Part shown: positions 1 to 8,957 of the stretch, piece by piece
Numbering within the stretch: the stretch's first letter is position 1
How the letters are laid out: every line of letters starts with the position of its first letter
Assembly (NCBI GenBank): GCA_040754335.1
Contig: JBFMCV010000001.1
Span: 558,001 to 622,000 of the forward strand
Origin: Thermodesulfobacteriota bacterium
GTDB taxonomy: Bacteria; Desulfobacterota_D; UBA1144; Nemesobacterales; UBA2774
Reading direction: 5' to 3'
Length of the DNA stretch: 64,000 nucleotides
Program-made: the position numbers and the translations under genes
Notes under the pieces: model-generated
What the model was told of the DNA's origin: nothing
What the model saw: only the letters and a program-made list of their open reading frames with translations
Database searches by the model: none

Positions 1-639
1 GTTTCTTTTCGAGAACGGCTTCCCTTCGGCTGTCCCCTGCACCTCGACGAAGAGCCCGGAGCCGGTCATGGCCACATTCATGTCGACCTCCGCCTTCGAG
101 TCCTCCTCGTAGCTGAGGTCGAGCGCGGACTTGCCGCCTATAATGCCCACGCTTACGGCGGCGATGAAATCGACGATGGGGTTCTCCTCTATCATGCCCG
201 CCCTTATTAGGCTGAGCGCCGCGTCCGATAGCGCGACGAACGCCCCTGTGATCGAAGCCGTCCTCGTCCCGCCATCCGCCTGGAGCACGTCGCAGTCAAT
301 CGTTATAGACCTCTCGCCGAGCTTGTCGAGGTCTATCACCGATCTCAGCGCCCTGCCTATTATCCTCTGAATCTCGTGGGACCTCCCGCCTATCCTCCCC
401 CTCACGCTGTCCCTCGTTATCCTCTCCTTCGTCGAGCGAGGGAGCATGGAGTACTCGGCCGTGACCCAGCCCCTGCCCGTGTCCTTGAGGAACGGCGGGA
501 CCCTGTCCTCGACGGTCGCCGTGCAGAGGACCTTCGTCTCCCCCGTTTCTATCAGGGCTGAGCCCTCGGCGTACTTCATTATCCCTCTCGTCATCTTTAC
601 GGGACGGAGCTCGTCCCACTCTCTTCCGTCAGGGCGCAT
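1..639 (-). CDS. rph: Ribonuclease PH, C-terminus cut by left edge
   Basis: Phosphorolytic 3'-to-5' exoribonuclease that trims pre-tRNA 3' ends. 213 codons are visible out of roughly 240 usual for the family; the C-terminus lies outside the window. The start [16 protein letters not shown] matches the family N-terminus closely. The phosphate-binding arginine sits at R86 in [15 protein letters not shown], and the core [16 protein letters not shown] follows at about 115-129. ATG at 639 was chosen because it gives the family-standard start and has a purine-rich GGTGAGG upstream. It is transcribed away from the arsR gene. Identification is firm; only the missing end is unknown. Confidence 0.95.
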   Translation of the reverse strand, partial: MRPDGREWDELRPVKMTRGIMKYAEGSALIETGETKVLCTATVEDRVPPFLKDTGRGWVTAEYSMLPRSTKERITRDSVRGRIGGRSHEIQRIIGRALRSVIDLDKLGERSITIDCDVLQADGGTRTASITGAFVALSDAALSLIRAGMIEENPIVDFIAAVSVGIIGGKSALDLSYEEDSKAEVDMNVAMTGSGLFVEVQGTAEGKPFSKRN

Positions 640-806
640 GTTCGTTGACCTCACCGTTAGTTAGTCGGAAATGATAACATATCGGGGGAATTGAGTCTGG
701 TTAGGAGAGAAAAGTTATCATTTCGAACACATTAGCCGTCGGAATGACACCTCCATCTTGACCTGCCCCCGGGTTGGTAACGATAACGGCCGCAGGTTTG
801 TCAAAT

Positions 807-863
807 AATACTTAGGCATTGACATAAGTATTCATGCCCGGTATAGTTAGGTATATGCCTAAC
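807..863 (+). promoter_or_regulatory. Promoter with two inverted repeats (probable ArsR operator)
   Basis: A near-ideal sigma-70 promoter is visible: TTGACA at 819-824, 17-base spacer, TATAGT at 842-847. An inverted repeat AATACTTA (807-814) / TAAGTATT (825-832) brackets the -35 box. A second, GTTAGG (846-851) / CCTAAC (858-863), covers the end of the -10 box and the predicted start of transcription near 854-855. Both lie where a repressor would block polymerase, so autoregulation by the ArsR protein is inferred. Confidence 0.6.
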
Positions 864-1190
864 ATTCATGCGGAGCTCGACCGCGTTTTTCATGCCTTGT
901 CCGACCCGACCCGGCGCGCCGTATTGGCACGGCTGAGCGAGGGCCCTGCTCCCGTGAGCGAGCTTGCGCGGCCGTTCAGCATGTCGCTGCCCTCTTTCAC
1001 GCAGCACCTGGGCGTGCTCGAAGAGTGCGGGCTCGTACGCTCGCAGAAAAAAGGCCGGGTACGCACCTACCGGCTGATGCCGGAGCCTCTTAAAGAGGCG
1101 GAACGCTGGATAGAGAAGCGGCGCGTGCTATGGGAGCACCGCCTCGATCAACTGGACAATTACCTCGAAACATTAAAGGAGAAAGAATAA
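855..1190 (+). CDS. ArsR-family winged-helix repressor
   Basis: 111-residue ArsR/SmtB-type transcription factor. It opens with [18 protein letters not shown], the usual start of the 'LSDPTRR' ArsR subgroup that is commonly paired with AHSA1/SRPBCC proteins. The recognition helix lies in [16 protein letters not shown], followed by a charged wing ([10 protein letters not shown]). No metal-binding cysteine cluster is seen, so it probably does not sense metal. A longer frame starting at ATG 834 is possible, but that codon lies upstream of the -10 box; ATG 855 coincides with the predicted transcript start. It overlaps the next gene by one base (TAATG), so the two are translationally coupled. Confidence 0.88.
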   Translation: MPNIHAELDRVFHALSDPTRRAVLARLSEGPAPVSELARPFSMSLPSFTQHLGVLEECGLVRSQKKGRVRTYRLMPEPLKEAERWIEKRRVLWEHRLDQLDNYLETLKEKE

Positions 1191-1687
1191 TGGCAAATGA
1201 GAAATATAATCATAACCCCAAGCTCGATCTGGTATTGGAGCGTATCGTCGACGTGCCGAGAGAGCTCGTCTGGAAAGCCTGGACGACGCCCGAGTATCTC
1301 ATGAAGTGGTTTACCCCCGCCCCCTGGCAGACGGTCGAATGCGAGATAGACCTCCGTCCGGGAGGCATCTTTTACACGGTCATGCGCTCGCCCGAGGGGA
1401 CCGACCACCCGAATAACGGCTGTTACCTCGAAGTCGTCGAGAACGAGAAGCTCGTCTGGACGGACGCGCTCGAGAAGGGTTATCGCCCGTCCACGACCCC
1501 TAACGACTGTATCGACAGCTTCTTCACGGCCATCATCATGCTCGAGCCCCGCGGGAGCGGGACGAAATATACGGTCATCGCGCTCCACCCCGACGAAGAA
1601 AGCCGCAAGAGGCACGAGGAGAGGGGATTCCATGACGGATGGGGCGCCGCGCTCGACCAGCTGGTCGCCTTCGTGAAGACGTTATAG
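1190..1687 (+). CDS. SRPBCC / AHSA1-type START-fold protein
   Basis: 165-residue START-like (Bet v1 fold) protein of the AHSA1 group, which binds hydrophobic ligands in a deep cavity; the ligand is unknown. Family hallmarks are [19 protein letters not shown] (about 19-37), the W-F turn, [15 protein letters not shown] and the C-terminal [16 protein letters not shown] helix. ATG at 1190 overlaps the arsR stop by one base. The ArsR/AHSA1 pairing is widespread, and the repressor is presumed to control this gene. No signal peptide; cytoplasmic. Confidence 0.88.
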   Translation: MANEKYNHNPKLDLVLERIVDVPRELVWKAWTTPEYLMKWFTPAPWQTVECEIDLRPGGIFYTVMRSPEGTDHPNNGCYLEVVENEKLVWTDALEKGYRPSTTPNDCIDSFFTAIIMLEPRGSGTKYTVIALHPDEESRKRHEERGFHDGWGAALDQLVAFVKTL

Positions 1688-1935
1688 GTGACTCAGGCTG
1701 CTGATGTTGAGCGCAGGCGGCCTTCTGCTGAATATTTACGAAGGAGTAAATACGAAATCAGGCAAGTTATGAGATTGGTCCCCTGTACCGTCCACTAAAC
1801 GTCGAGTCAAGCCGGGTCGCGCGATGCAAAGCCGGCTGTTTTGATGACATGTCCAGACTTTCAGCGGTATTGACATCGCTTTACGTGCTCCAGTAGAGTT
1901 ATTTGCAGGTGCAGTTTCAGCTAACAGGGGGGAAT

Positions 1936-2346
1936 ATGAGATATATTCTGATTTCATCGGTATATCTTTTTATTTTTTCAGTATGCGTTTCATTTATCGG
2001 CGCGAGCCTGAATACCGCGTCAGCGGGCGAAGCGCTCGACGGCAGGACTTTTTCGGTCGAGCTGATCGAGACGGGTCAAAATGAGACGGCCAAGGACGAG
2101 CTGATATTTAAGGACGGGACCTTCTTCTCCACCGAGTGCGAACAGTACGGCTTTACTCCGGCTAAGTATGAATCGAAGTCAAAAGACGGCGTGATTTTAT
2201 TCAAATCCGCACTCACGAGCGGTAAAGAAGGAAAGACGGAGTGGGAAGGCGCTGTTACGGGAGACGAAATTACCGGTACGATGTTCTGGACGAAGGAAGG
2301 TCAGGAACCGATCATTTATACCTATAAGGGCGCTATAAAAAAATAG
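1936..2346 (+). CDS. Small secreted protein of unknown function
   Basis: 136 residues starting with an N-terminal signal sequence (MRYILISSVYLFIFSVCVSF, then a small-residue region around ASAGE). The mature part is short and beta-rich, with repeated phrases such as LIFKDGTFFSTECEQYGF and WEGAVTGDEITGTMFW, a layout like small lipocalin-type or META-like secreted domains. No family is recognised with confidence. ATG 1936 has a strong AGGGGGG ribosome site just upstream; an earlier in-frame start at 1903 would displace the signal peptide. It stands alone between the AHSA1 gene and the convergent SulP gene. Confidence 0.75.
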   Translation: MRYILISSVYLFIFSVCVSFIGASLNTASAGEALDGRTFSVELIETGQNETAKDELIFKDGTFFSTECEQYGFTPAKYESKSKDGVILFKSALTSGKEGKTEWEGAVTGDEITGTMFWTKEGQEPIIYTYKGAIKK

Positions 2347-2414
2347 CTCGCTAATGCGCATTTCAGACCGTGAATTCGGTAACAATCAGGCCCTCGGGTC
2401 AGTGTCGTAGACCG

Positions 2415-4148
2415 TTAAACGCTGTTTCCTTCTTTGTCCTTATCCGCCTCGCGCGCTACTACAGGGACGAACGGCACGGGACGGGGCACTTTCGGGAGGC
2501 CGAGTATCTCCCTCGCGCGGTTGAGCGCGTCGTCTATGTTCCCGAATATGTTCTCCTCCCCTACCTCGTCCCAGAGTCCCGAGCGCTCCATCGCGAATAG
2601 AGGCTGGGCGTGGACTCCCGAGAGTATGAGGGTAGTCGAATCTTTCCTCAGCTCGTGCAGGAATTCCCTTATCATGTGAAGGCCCGTCGCATCTATCGCA
2701 GGCACGTGCCTGATACGGAGTATCACGACCGGCACGGGCTTTTCGATGAGGTCGATAGCCTCCTTGAACCTGTCCGCGGCGCCGAAGAAGAACGGGCCCT
2801 GTATCTCGAATACCTCGACGCCTGGCGGCACGTCCCGCTTGCTTATGGCGTTCGGGTCGCTCTCGTCGTCCCCGTTCCCCTGGAGCTCGCGCGTTATCAT
2901 GCCGACGTTCGTTACTTCCGACATCCGCCTTATAAAGAGGAGCGCAGCCATGACTATGCCTACTTCCACGGCTACGGTCAGGTCGACGAATATAGTGAGG
3001 GCGAACGTGGTCAGGAGCACCATCACGTCGCTCTTGGGTGCCTTGAGGAGCCCTATGAAATGGCCTATCTCGCTCATGTTCCAGCTTACGACGACGAGTA
3101 TGCCGGCGAGCGCGGCTAAGGGGATGAGCTTCGCGAGCGGGGCGAGGAACAGGAGCATTATAGCGAGGGATATTGCGTGTATGATTCCCGCTACGGGCGT
3201 TTTGGCGCCGCTCTTTATGTTCGTCACCGTCCTTGCGATGGCTCCGGTAGCGGGAATACCGCCGAAGACCGCCGAGCCTATGTTGGCGACGCCCTGTGCG
3301 ACGAGCTCCATATTCGAGCGGTGGCGGCCGCCTATCATACCGTCAGCGACTGTGGCGGAAAGGAGCGACTCGATGGCCGCGAGCATGCCTACGGTGAAGG
3401 CGGGCGATATTAAGGCTTTTACCTTCTCTATATCGAAAGACGGGAAGCTCGGCACGGGTAGCGTCCTCGGGAGGTCGCCGAAGCGGCTCCCTATCGTCTC
3501 CACGTCGAGCCCGAGGGACGTAGCCGCCACTGTGGCCGCGGTCATGCCGATGAGCATCGCGGGGAGCCTCGGCACGAACATGCGCGTGACTACTATAACC
3601 ATGATCGTCCCGATGCCGATTGCCGCAGCCTCGGGGTTTAGCACGTCGAGGTGACGGACGTATTCGATCCATTTCGGGATGAACTCGGCCGGGACGTGGT
3701 CCATTCTGAGGCCGAGGAGGTCCTTTATCTGGGTCGAGAATATGACGACGGCTATGCCGGAGGTGAACCCGGTCGTGACCGGGAACGGGATGAATTTTAT
3801 GAGTCCCCCCATGCGGAATAGACCCAGCGCGATGAGGAACCCCCCCGCGAGAATCGTGCAGTAGACGAGGCCGTCGTATCCGAACTCGGCGACTATGCCT
3901 GCCACTATGACGACGAAAGCGCCCGTGGGTCCCCCTATCTGCACCCTGCTCCCGCCGAGGAGGGATATGAGGAACCCGGCGACTATGGCCGTGAAGAGGC
4001 CCCTCTCGGGCGTCACGCCGCTTGCTATGGCGAAAGCCATTGCCAGAGGGAGGGCGACTATGCCCACCGTGACGCCTGCGAAGAGGTCGTGCGTGAAAGT
4101 CGATTTGCTGTAACCGCGCAGTGTTGTGAAGAGCTTGGGCAATAACAT
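2415..4148 (-). CDS. SulP-family anion transporter with STAS domain
   Basis: 577-residue inner-membrane transporter of the SulP/SLC26 family, which moves sulfate, bicarbonate or other small anions; the substrate cannot be read from sequence. The N-terminal ~400 residues form the membrane domain (HDLFAGVTVGIVALPLAMAF, SRVQIGGPTGAFVVIVAG, GGIPATGAIARTVTNIKSGA). A cytoplasmic STAS domain occupies about 435-555 with the conserved loop AIDATGLHMIREFL. Length is normal for the family. No carbonic anhydrase or sulfur-assimilation gene is adjacent, so the context does not help choose a substrate. Confidence 0.93.
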   Translation of the reverse strand: MLLPKLFTTLRGYSKSTFTHDLFAGVTVGIVALPLAMAFAIASGVTPERGLFTAIVAGFLISLLGGSRVQIGGPTGAFVVIVAGIVAEFGYDGLVYCTILAGGFLIALGLFRMGGLIKFIPFPVTTGFTSGIAVVIFSTQIKDLLGLRMDHVPAEFIPKWIEYVRHLDVLNPEAAAIGIGTIMVIVVTRMFVPRLPAMLIGMTAATVAATSLGLDVETIGSRFGDLPRTLPVPSFPSFDIEKVKALISPAFTVGMLAAIESLLSATVADGMIGGRHRSNMELVAQGVANIGSAVFGGIPATGAIARTVTNIKSGAKTPVAGIIHAISLAIMLLFLAPLAKLIPLAALAGILVVVSWNMSEIGHFIGLLKAPKSDVMVLLTTFALTIFVDLTVAVEVGIVMAALLFIRRMSEVTNVGMITRELQGNGDDESDPNAISKRDVPPGVEVFEIQGPFFFGAADRFKEAIDLIEKPVPVVILRIRHVPAIDATGLHMIREFLHELRKDSTTLILSGVHAQPLFAMERSGLWDEVGEENIFGNIDDALNRAREILGLPKVPRPVPFVPVVAREADKDKEGNSV

Positions 4149-4405
4149 TGAAGTAGGTGTCCTTTCCGGCGAGACCGGGTGAGAGTGTCCTGAAAACGAG
4201 TATCAGACGACGATTTCCGGACGGAGTTATCCCGTAAGGAGCGGCGTCACGGTTAATATTTCAGTTTGAGACATATAGGTTTTTTTGATGCCTGCGGACC
4301 TTGCGTCTATGATGCGGGGGTCATGGCCGATCCGCGGATTGCGGATAATTGTTCAGTGAAATCACCCCTTGTCAAGTGAACGGTGCGTATACACAGGGAG
4401 GAATC

Positions 4406-4749
4406 TTATGAGAAACTCCCCATAGGCAGGTGCCGAACACGTATGCGCTCTTCATCGAAGATAATGACACAGCCATGTTCCAGGTAATCCCGAATGCTGT
4501 CCGGTTTGGTGAGCAAAAGCGCGAGCTGTTTTTCCGGCCGTCGTTCGGTACCCCGGCGAAATATAATTATTGATGGCTTCCTGCTCTCCCTCAATGCCGG
4601 CAGTGTCCCGAAATCGGTATCCGCGGAGACGAGAATCCGGTCTTCGCGGAACGCCCTGTCAAATACCCCTCCATCATCTGACCGGTGCAGCTGGTAATCG
4701 CGGACATGGACGGCAAGTGTGATAAAGCGTTATCAATCAGGAATTTCAA
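4406..4749 (-). pseudogene. DUF5615 PIN-like toxin, frameshifted remnant
   Basis: Two frames together spell a DUF5615 PIN-like nuclease, the toxin of DUF433/DUF5615 modules. The start (TTG 4749) reads LKFLIDNALS, the family N-terminus. The body continues in another frame as AVHVRDYQLHRSDDGGVFDR, then REDRILVSADTDFGTLPAL with the acidic ADTDFG motif, and ends LPMGSFS-stop at 4406. About a dozen codons usually found between NALS and HDAVHVRDY are missing and the frame is lost there, so the gene is broken by a small deletion. It overlaps the stop of the DUF433 fragment, the normal operon arrangement. Confidence 0.72.
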
Positions 4750-4877
4750 GATATATTGGCGAACGGAAGCTCACGTTCGCGTACAACTTCAGCGGCATAT
4801 TGAAGAGCCTCGTGAATATCTTCCGGCTCCAGGTCGGCCCTGAGAAGTTCCGGGAGCAGGGTTTGCAGCGAGACCCG
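4746..4877 (-). pseudogene. DUF433 antitoxin, C-terminal fragment
   Basis: Forty-three open codons ending at TGA 4746 encode a typical DUF433 C-terminus: RADLEPEDIHEALQYAAEVV followed by RERELPFANIS. The upstream half is missing; the frame is closed by TAG at 4878-4880, and the tmRNA gene begins only about 27 bases further upstream. DUF433 proteins are the antitoxins of DUF5615 toxins, and the toxin remnant directly overlaps this stop. The truncation beside the ssrA 3' end suggests loss of part of an island; that is inference. Confidence 0.65.
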
Positions 4878-4906
4878 CTACATGCTTTTATATTTAGAGC
4901 GAAGGG

Positions 4907-5260
<354 letters not shown>

Positions 5261-5304
5261 ATTGTCAAAGAACAAAATACTTTAGGAATGCTGTGTAACT
5301 GCCT

Positions 5305-5338
5305 ATTATATAAACATTTATTATTTCAGTATTGTCAA
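5305..5338 (-). promoter_or_regulatory. Possible ssrA promoter
   Basis: Reading the minus strand, TTGACA lies at 5338-5333, followed by an AT-rich spacer and TTTATA (5314-5309, 18-base spacing) overlapping TATAAT (5310-5305, 22-base spacing, too long for sigma-70). Either box would give a short leader that RNase P removes. The exact -10 cannot be decided by eye. Confidence 0.35.
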
Positions 5339-5395
5339 ACCGGATCCCGGTCGCGACATTTTAAGTTTACCTTACTTTGGGGGATTTATACAGGA

Positions 5396-5845
5396 TCAGT
5401 AGCACTTCTTCATAGCCTTCTCCATCTCCCTGTCGGCCTCTCTCCGCTTTATGTCCTCCCTCCTGTCGTGGACCTTCTTGCCCTTGCCGAGAGCGAGATC
5501 GACCTTCGCCTTCCCCCTCTTGAAGTATATCTTGAGTGGAATGAGGGTGTATCCCCTTATCATGGTCTTGCCCATGAGCCTCTGTATCTCGCGCTTGTTA
5601 AGCAGCAGCTTCCTCTCGCGCCTCGGGTCGTGGTTGAATGCGCTCGCCTTTTCATAAGGGGCTATGTAGCTGTTTACGAGGAATACCTCCTCGTCCCTTA
5701 TCATGGCGAAGCTCTCCTTTATGCTCGCCTGGTTCTCGCGGAGCGACTTCACCTCGGAGCCCCTGAGCTCGATACCGGCCTCGTAGTTCTCCTCTATGTC
5801 GTAATCCCTTTTCGCCCTGGGATGGGTACAGACCACCTTTTCCAT
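5396..5845 (-). CDS. smpB: SsrA-binding protein SmpB
   Basis: 149-residue RNA-binding protein that carries tmRNA to stalled ribosomes. The central OB-fold core is intact: NYEAGIELRGSEVKSLRENQ, ASIKESFAMI, FLVNSYIAPYEKASAFNHDP and RERKLLLNKREIQRL. The lysine/arginine-rich C-terminal tail (GKGKKVHDRREDIKRREADR), which forms a helix in the ribosomal decoding centre, is present. Length matches the family. It lies directly upstream of ssrA on the same strand, so both partners of trans-translation are together. Confidence 0.97.
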   Translation of the reverse strand: MEKVVCTHPRAKRDYDIEENYEAGIELRGSEVKSLRENQASIKESFAMIRDEEVFLVNSYIAPYEKASAFNHDPRRERKLLLNKREIQRLMGKTMIRGYTLIPLKIYFKRGKAKVDLALGKGKKVHDRREDIKRREADREMEKAMKKCY

Positions 5846-5876
5846 TTTTGTAATATAATCCCTGACCCGGGGAAAT

Positions 5877-6118
5877 CAACTTTATCGTTAATTCCTTCCC
5901 CCTTGAGGGGGGAAGGTGAAGGATGGGGGTGAACAGACCGACTTTCGTTCCTTAGAAAAAGGAGGGATAGGGAGGACTTCCCAATTCTGTCATTTCGAGG
6001 CGAAGCCGAGAAATCTGTTATTAAAAAGAAAACAATAGATTTCTCATGCATTCGAAATGACATAATTATAAAGGCGAAGGGAGACAGCAAAAACGAGATC
6101 CTGAAACAAGTTCAGTAT
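5877..6118. repeat. Intergenic palindromic repeats
   Basis: Between smpB and dtd lie several short repeat types seen in other spacers of this window: a TTCCCCCTTGAGGGGGGAA palindrome (about 5895-5915), CCTTAGAAAAAGGAGGGA with AGGGAGGA (about 5950-5975), a GTCATTTCGAGGCGAAGCCG unit (about 5991) and GATCCTGAAACAAGTTCAG (6096-6114). No gene is visible. Confidence 0.7.
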
Positions 6119-6131
6119 GTCGGACAAAGAA

Positions 6132-6581
6132 TCAAAACTCCCTCTTGCTGTCGAGCATCAGCGTCACAGGTCCCCAATTGACGAGATGCACTTCCATCAT
6201 CGCGCGGAACCTGCCGGTTTCCACCTTCGCCCCGCGCTCCCTCAGCTTATCGACGAACAGCTCGTAGAGCCTCTCCGCAACCTCGGGAGCGGCGGCCTTG
6301 TCGAAAGAAGGCCGTCTTCCCTTCCGGCAATCGCCGTATAGTGTGAATTGGGATACGACCAGCACGGAGCCGCCTGTGTCCGTCACGGAAAGGTTCATCT
6401 TTCCTTCCGAGTCCTCGAATATCCGGAGCCCGAGGATTTTCTCGGCAAGGTACTCGGCGTCCTCCTCAGTATCGTCCTTCCCCGCGCCCAGGAGCACGAG
6501 CACACCCTCTCCTATCCGGCCCACGGTTTCGCCTTCGACCTCCACCCTCGCCTCTTTTACACGCTGAACTATGGCTCGCAT
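6132..6581 (-). CDS. dtd: D-aminoacyl-tRNA deacylase
   Basis: 149-residue homodimeric editing enzyme that removes D-amino acids (and glycine from tRNA-Ala) from mischarged tRNA. ATG 6581 gives the family start [15 protein letters not shown]; an in-frame codon ten residues upstream gives an atypical start. The catalytic SQFTLYGD motif is at 77-84 and the Gly-cis-Pro motif, GPVT, at 137-140. The motif is preceded by Asn-Trp (NWGPVT) where E. coli has Asn-Asp; the Gly-Pro itself is intact. It fits with the nearby trans-translation genes as translation quality control, but no operon is evident. Confidence 0.95.
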   Translation of the reverse strand: MRAIVQRVKEARVEVEGETVGRIGEGVLVLLGAGKDDTEEDAEYLAEKILGLRIFEDSEGKMNLSVTDTGGSVLVVSQFTLYGDCRKGRRPSFDKAAAPEVAERLYELFVDKLRERGAKVETGRFRAMMEVHLVNWGPVTLMLDSKREF

Positions 6582-6720
6582 AATGCAATTCCCGAATCCG
6601 CGGAAATTCACAGTGTTGTCTTAACTTCCCGAAAATAATACCAGCTAGGAAAATGATTAAAATATAAGGAATATGTATTATACTTGGTATAGATAGGGTT
6701 CAATAAAGGGGTGGGTTACG

Positions 6721-7062
6721 ATGCGTATATTTAATGTAATTCCGGTATTGATGATCGTTCTGGGTCTTGCGATTCCGCTGGCGAATTCAATCGAATTCCC
6801 TCCGGAGCCGCCGAAGAAGCTCGTTATCCACACGGTAAAGAGCGGGGAGGAGCTTCACCTGCTGGCCGGATACTATTTCCTCGACTGCAGGCAGTGGCCT
6901 CGGATATACCAGGCGAACTTGGGAACAATTTCGAACCCGAACAAGATTTATCCCGGTCAGGAGCTTTACGTCTACGTGGAAGAGGACTGGACGCCGCCGT
7001 TCGACCTCGACGCCTACGTCGAGAAATGGCGTCCTTACTTACTCAGCGGCACAGTGCCTTAA
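6721..7062 (+). CDS. Secreted LysM-domain protein
   Basis: 113 residues with an N-terminal signal sequence (hydrophobic 5-22) and one LysM peptidoglycan-binding domain at about 36-82: HTVKSGEELHLLAGYYF, then WPRIYQANLGTISNPNKI and YPGQELYV. The acidic, tryptophan-containing tail (EEDWTPPFDLDAYVEKW) has no known domain. It probably binds the cell wall in the periplasm. AAAGGGGTGGG precedes the ATG. Its stop overlaps the stop of the convergent sigma factor gene by three bases. Confidence 0.85.
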   Translation: MRIFNVIPVLMIVLGLAIPLANSIEFPPEPPKKLVIHTVKSGEELHLLAGYYFLDCRQWPRIYQANLGTISNPNKIYPGQELYVYVEEDWTPPFDLDAYVEKWRPYLLSGTVP

Positions 7063-8255
7063 ATCAGGTCCCTCAGGTATTCCCCGATGTAGGATGACGA
7101 AATCTTGTCGAGGGCGGATTTTTCTATCTGCCTTATCCTCTCGCGAGTTACACCGAATATGTCCCCTATTTCGTTTAGCGTGTAGGTGGTCTCGATCCCT
7201 ATGCCGAAGCGCATCCTGATTATCTCCTGCTCCTTCGGCGTGAGCATGGACAGTATGTCCTCTATCCTGTTCTGGACGGTGCGCTTGAGTATGGCGGAGT
7301 CGGGAGGCGGAATCTTCTCGTCCTCGACGAATTCGATGTGAGTCCTCTGGTCCTCGTTCGATATGGGGGTGTCGAGCGACTGCACGTTGTTCATGACGTC
7401 TGAAGCTGTCTGTATTATCCTCTTCACTACCGCTGGCGATATCTCGAGCTCCTTCGCTATCTCCTCGCACGTGGGCTCCCGGCCGAGCTCCCTCGAGAGC
7501 ATTGTCGTGACCGCCCTTACCTTGCCGGCCCATTCGTAGAGATAGACCGGTATCCTTATCGTCTTCGTCTTCTCGAAGGGCGCCCTGAATACCGCCTGCT
7601 GTATCCACCACGAAGCGTATGTCGAGAACTTGTATCCTAGCGTGTAGTCGAATTTCTCGACCGCTCTCATGAGTCCGAGGTTCCCTTCCTGTATGAGGTC
7701 TGCAAGCGGGAGCCCCCTGCCCATGTAGTTCTTCGCTATGCTGATGACGAGCTTCAGGTTCGACTTGATGAACCTGTTCTTGAGCTCGGACGACCTCCTC
7801 ACGTACGCATTGGATAAGGTGTTCATCCTCTCCATATAGTTGATGAGGTCCTTGCCGGTCGAAGCCGGGTATTTTTTTATGGAGCTTTTTTTCTTTGAAG
7901 TGTCTTTCGAGATCTCGGAGAGTACCGCCCTTATTGCCTCGGCCTTGTTCTCGCATTTCTTGATATTGGCCGCTATCCTGAGCTCTTCCTGGGGTGAAAG
8001 GAGAGACGTCTCGTATTCGAGGTCCTTGAAGTATACGTGGAGGAGCCTGAGGTGCTCTTCCAGTTTAGATTTCCGGTTCTTCTTCCGGCCGCCGGCCCCT
8101 TCCAGCGTGGTGAATTCGGGGTCGAATTCCGCGCCTTCCTCGGCGAAACCATCGTCCCCGCCGTATGCATATAATGTATAATTTTCGTCAGGCGCGCCGG
8201 ATTCGATTTCAGCGAGCCTCGGAGTCAGCTTTTCGAGGTCTTTCTGCTTTTTCAT
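7059..8255 (-). CDS. RpoD/RpoS-like sigma-70 factor
   Basis: 398-residue sigma factor. ATG 8255 has a strong AAAGGGGAA site; a codon ten residues upstream is in frame but has none. Region 1.2 lies at about 68-100 (LHVYFKDLEYETSLLSPQEE). Region 2 is at 162-232, with core binding in LPLADLIQEGNLGLMRAVEK and the -10-recognising FSTYASWWIQQAVFRAP. Region 3 follows at about 240-315. Region 4 at 335-390 has the HTH GDIFGVTRERIRQIEKSAL. The N-terminal 65 residues are acidic and low in similarity to region 1.1. The short length and altered region 2.4 suggest a group 2 or alternative factor rather than the main RpoD; the regulon is unknown. Confidence 0.9.
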   Translation of the reverse strand: MKKQKDLEKLTPRLAEIESGAPDENYTLYAYGGDDGFAEEGAEFDPEFTTLEGAGGRKKNRKSKLEEHLRLLHVYFKDLEYETSLLSPQEELRIAANIKKCENKAEAIRAVLSEISKDTSKKKSSIKKYPASTGKDLINYMERMNTLSNAYVRRSSELKNRFIKSNLKLVISIAKNYMGRGLPLADLIQEGNLGLMRAVEKFDYTLGYKFSTYASWWIQQAVFRAPFEKTKTIRIPVYLYEWAGKVRAVTTMLSRELGREPTCEEIAKELEISPAVVKRIIQTASDVMNNVQSLDTPISNEDQRTHIEFVEDEKIPPPDSAILKRTVQNRIEDILSMLTPKEQEIIRMRFGIGIETTYTLNEIGDIFGVTRERIRQIEKSALDKISSSYIGEYLRDLI

Positions 8256-8478
8256 ATTCCCCTTTAACCTATCCCTGAGACGCACGGGATTCCTTTATAG
8301 AGTCAAAACTATACGCTCCTTCAATACCCGCAGCAGGTATGAGGGCACCCGGCATAACCGGGGCTTATTCGATCTAACGGCTGTAGTCGAACAATATATA
8401 AAGCGGTTTATTTTGGTTTTTTCGGGAGGACCGGGATAATTGGCCCTCCCCTCAAATTTTCTTAATCTTATAACCCGA

Positions 8479-8898
8479 TCAGACCTTAATGGTATCGAGC
8501 GCTTCGTCGAACATGGTAAAAGCCTTGATCACGTTCTTCTTCGCGAAATCGTGGCTCTCCGCAGCCACGTTGCCCGAAATACCCTTAAAAGAGTCTACCA
8601 AGTTTTTCTGAAACTCAAACACCTTTTCGATGCCGTCCTCAAAAGCACTGGTATCGATCTTTGTGAACGGGTAGTCCTGTTTCGGGAGCGTCCCGTAGAA
8701 TTCCTTCATGGTGCTGAAATATTCCTTTTCAGCCTCGATCACGTAGTCGAGCTGCTTGTTCAGCACCTTCTTGTTCTCCTCGGCTACGGAAAGGGAGAAA
8801 TCGAGCGTATTAAGGTATGTTTCCTTAACGAGCTTCGACAGCTCCTTTACAGGCTCGGTGAAATCCTTAACGTCGTAAGCATGTTTAGCGGTTGCCAT
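8479..8898 (-). CDS. Phasin-like helical protein
   Basis: 139 residues, predicted almost wholly alpha-helical and amphipathic (VKELSKLVKETYLNTLDFSL, EKVFEFQKNLVDSFKGISGN). This matches the phasin/PhaP-type layout of proteins that coat polyhydroxyalkanoate granules. No synthase gene is nearby, so the granule role is inferred. A strong AGGAGGT ribosome site precedes the ATG, and an excellent promoter lies upstream, so high expression is expected. A second phasin-like gene lies 0.3 kb away on the same strand. Other amphipathic helical proteins could look similar. Confidence 0.7.
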   Translation of the reverse strand: MATAKHAYDVKDFTEPVKELSKLVKETYLNTLDFSLSVAEENKKVLNKQLDYVIEAEKEYFSTMKEFYGTLPKQDYPFTKIDTSAFEDGIEKVFEFQKNLVDSFKGISGNVAAESHDFAKKNVIKAFTMFDEALDTIKV

Positions 8899-8928
8899 CT
8901 TAATGACCTCCTGTTCTGATCTATAACT

Positions 8929-8957
8929 AATATAAAGACTGGGAATTCAATTGTCAA
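8929..8957 (-). promoter_or_regulatory. Sigma-70 promoter of the phasin-like gene
   Basis: On the minus strand TTGACA (8957-8952), 17-base spacer, TATATT (8934-8929). Transcription would begin about 25 bases upstream of the ATG, just ahead of AGGAGGT. Confidence 0.7.

Noticed and set aside
834-1190. Longer arsR start at ATG 834
   Set aside because: It lies upstream of the -10 box (842-847); the ATG at 855 agrees with the predicted transcript start and family length.
2610-3654. Frames opposite the SulP gene
   Set aside because: Shadows of a highly conserved transporter gene with intact STAS domain on the minus strand.
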